Source of the DNA: Pseudomonadota bacterium
GTDB lineage: Bacteria; Pseudomonadota; Gammaproteobacteria; GCA-001735895
Direction: 5' to 3'
Assembly: GCA_022563685.1 (NCBI GenBank)
Contig: JADFMY010000020.1
Location: forward strand, 1 to 34,591
DNA length: 34,591 nt
Position 1 is the first letter of the stretch. Each line of letters opens with the position of its first letter. A program made the translations under genes and the position numbers. The notes beneath the pieces were generated by a model. The model made no database searches, had not been told where the DNA came from, and was given only the letters and a program-made list of their open reading frames with translations. Shown in pieces: positions 32,910 to 34,591 of this stretch.

Positions 32910-33890
32910 ATGACTATCTTTACTAGCAATGATGAATCTCTGAAAGTTACGCTGCTGCTGATACCGGAGTCGTCGATGATGTCACTTGCCTCAGCGCTCG
33001 ACACCATGCGTGCCGCCAACCGCATTGCCAGTCGTGATCTATTCCACTGGAAGATTGTCACGCTGGATGGTGAACCGGCTAATCTGACTTGCGGTATCCC
33101 GATTGCAGCACAGGGTAAGCTCGATGATCGGGACAGCGGTGATGCCCTGTTTGTGATCGCAGGGTTTAATCAAAAAAAACACGTGGGTAAACCCGAGTTG
33201 AAATTGATCAAGCAGGTGAGCCGTCGTTTCGATACGGTCGGTGGAATCGAGGCCGGTAGCTGGCTACTCGCCCGTTGTGGACTGCTCGATCAGAAACAGG
33301 CGACCACACACTGGGAAGATATGGAAGAATTTTCGACACAGTTTCCGCGTGTACAACTAAAGGCCGACCGCTTTGTGATCGACGGTTCGGTGTTTACTAC
33401 AGGCGGTGCGTCCCCCACCTTCGATTTGATGCTACACCTGATCCGAACGCGTTACGGTTACCCGCTGGCACTCGAAGTATCGAGCGCATTTATTTACGAC
33501 AGTTCGCACCGTGCCACTGATACCCAACCGCTGGTATCGCTTGGTTCACTGGAAAATCGGGAACCGCGCGTGGCCGCGGCAATTCATCTAATGGAGCAGC
33601 ATATCGATGAAACGATATCGATTGCAGAGATTGCTGAGCGACTGAAGCTGTCGGTGAGAATGCTCGAATACCTGTTTGCGCAAACGCTGGGTGCGTCACC
33701 CGGCGCCTATTACCGCCGGCTCCGATTGCAAACAGCCCGCCGCCTGGTAGTCGATACGCGCCTGCGCATGCAGGAGATAGCGATCCGCACCGGATTCAAT
33801 TCGCTACCGTCGTTTTCGCGCATGTTTAAAAGTTACTACCAGCAATCGCCTGTGGCATGTCGCAGGATGTTAATGGACAATATTAAATAG
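32910..33890 (+). CDS. cdhR: CdhR-like GlxA/AraC-family regulator of carnitine catabolism
   Basis: 326 residues. An N-terminal DJ-1/PfpI-like amidase-fold sensor (about 1-190: VTLLLIPESSMMSLASALDT, GGIEAGSWLLARCGLL) without an obvious catalytic Cys triad is followed by an AraC-type double HTH (about 215-320: ISIAEIAERLKLSVRMLEYL and MQEIAIRTGFNSLPSFSRMF). In pseudomonads CdhR, of the same architecture, activates the carnitine operon in the presence of carnitine. Its divergent position next to cdhC supports the same role. An upstream ATG at 32850 would add a hydrophobic, Cys-rich 20-residue stretch unlike the family, so 32910 is preferred. Confidence 0.85.
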   Translation: MTIFTSNDESLKVTLLLIPESSMMSLASALDTMRAANRIASRDLFHWKIVTLDGEPANLTCGIPIAAQGKLDDRDSGDALFVIAGFNQKKHVGKPELKLIKQVSRRFDTVGGIEAGSWLLARCGLLDQKQATTHWEDMEEFSTQFPRVQLKADRFVIDGSVFTTGGASPTFDLMLHLIRTRYGYPLALEVSSAFIYDSSHRATDTQPLVSLGSLENREPRVAAAIHLMEQHIDETISIAEIAERLKLSVRMLEYLFAQTLGASPGAYYRRLRLQTARRLVVDTRLRMQEIAIRTGFNSLPSFSRMFKSYYQQSPVACRRMLMDNIK

Positions 33891-33897
33891 TCTGAGG

Positions 33898-33990
33898 TTA
33901 CTCCGGCAACCCCGGCTTGCCTTCGATATTGTCTTTGACGAGGCCTGACAGGAATTCGGTGAGCGGCTTGATGTTCTGATCTCCAGGTTT
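33898..33990 (-). pseudogene. Possible C-terminal gene remnant after cdhR
   Basis: The minus-strand frame reads KPGDQNIKPLTEFLSGLVKD then NIEGKPGLPE and a TAA. An in-frame TGA lies just upstream (33993-33991). It looks like a genuine protein C-terminus cut off from its gene, but I do not recognise the family. The bases from here to 34150 show no gene. Confidence 0.35.
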
Positions 33991-34154
33991 TCATTCGATA
34001 CTAACCATATTGATTCTTACTGCTGTAACACAAACCCGATGGATTGATTCCGGCGGTATTTTTGCACTTCGAGCCGGAATTGGAGACAATGCCGCCCATC
34101 CGTCCGGATCGGCGATCCTCTTTCTCAGTGGAAGGTCATCGCCACCGCCTCTAA

Positions 34155-34591
34155 TCTCGAAAATGGCTGTATGGCTTGAACTGGTTCCATCGTCTGCCCG
34201 ATAACCTGAAAGGTATCGCATATTTGATGCTGGCTTCGATTGTGTTTTCGCTGATGGCCTTGCTGATCAAGCTGCTCGGGCAGCGCCTGCATATCACGCA
34301 GATATTGCTCGTGCGTCAAATAGGCATGGTCATCATGGTAGCGCCGGCAATACTGCGGAACTTCCCCGGTTCGCTACACACTGCGCGTCCCGGATTGCAG
34401 CTGATCCGCCTCCTTTGCGCACTGGTGGCGATGCTTTTCGGATTTACCGCGGTCATCCACATGCCATTGGCGGATGCTACCGCGATCTTCTTTGCCAAAA
34501 GCTTTTTCGTCACAGTTTTCGCGGTGTTTTTTCTCGCTGAAACCGTGGGCGTGTACCGCTGGAGTGCGGTGCTGATCGGATTCGTCGGTGT
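34155..34591 (+). CDS. EamA (DMT superfamily) transporter, N-terminal part (cut by window edge)
   Basis: The frame is open from 34155 to the window end. From about 34176 it encodes LNWFHRLPDNLKGIAYLMLA, then four hydrophobic segments with SLMALLIKLLGQ, LLVRQIGM, LIRLLCALVAMLFGFTAV, LADATAIFFAKSFFVTVFA and AETVGVYRWSAVLIGFVG, the standard first EamA repeat. The start is unclear: no ATG precedes the first helix in frame. TTG at 34176 or CTG at 34167 are the only candidates after the stop at 34152, so either a rare start is used or the 5' end has a small frameshift. The rest lies outside the window. Confidence 0.72.

Overview
The window looks like chromosome of a gammaproteobacterium, probably marine or otherwise environmental. 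The evidence is an E. coli-type malate dehydrogenase, a DUF2956 protein (a gammaproteobacterial family), MtfA, a CdhR-controlled carnitine cluster and dispersed GGGGTCAGA-type and TTCCGGC...GCCGGAA hairpin repeats. I cannot name a genus. No rRNA, tRNA, CRISPR array or phage structural gene was seen.

The left half (about 1-16.5 kb) is an accessory mosaic. It starts with the tail of an FkbM-type methyltransferase and a second methyltransferase. Next is an ISL3-family insertion sequence that cuts off an M1-type aminopeptidase gene and has no target duplication. Then come remnants of a nucleotidyltransferase and its HTH partner, a metallophosphoesterase, a YczE-like membrane protein, DUF2956, a tiny exported peptide and an intradiol-dioxygenase fragment. 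An exact 50-bp-period repeat array lies directly upstream of an autoinhibited-type Fic protein. A two-gene 6PGDH-like/HpcH-like catabolic pair follows, then a YczE fragment, a possible PD-(D/E)XK protein, a YefM-YoeB toxin-antitoxin pair, a serine beta-lactamase-like hydrolase and MtfA. The block ends with a second, closely similar metallophosphoesterase, an MNT-HEPN toxin-antitoxin pair whose antitoxin carries an extra N-terminal HTH domain, and a small alpha/beta hydrolase. Three families occur twice here (metallophosphoesterase, the HTH domain, YczE), with one copy of two of them decayed, so the region has a history of duplication and decay.

The right half (about 16.6 kb to the end) is orderly metabolism. 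It holds an AEC transporter, mdh, and a three-gene 2-oxoacid dehydrogenase operon (E1 alpha, E1 beta, E2) without an adjacent E3. An eight-gene minus-strand run follows, with gaps of 3-26 bp (95 bp before the last gene), divergent from the regulator cdhR. Read in transcription order it encodes a dehydrocarnitine-cleaving BKACE enzyme, carnitine dehydrogenase, an acyl-CoA dehydrogenase, an NDP-forming acyl-CoA synthetase, a CaiD-like crotonobetainyl-CoA hydratase, acetoacetate-CoA ligase, an EamA exporter and a DgcA-like demethylating flavoprotein. Together these could take gamma-butyrobetaine or crotonobetaine through carnitine and dehydrocarnitine to glycine betaine plus acetoacetate, activate the acetoacetate, and feed the methylated glycine into demethylation. 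No betainyl-CoA thioesterase is present, and an ADP/ATP-coupled CoA ligase sits in the operon instead. The window ends inside another EamA-type transporter.
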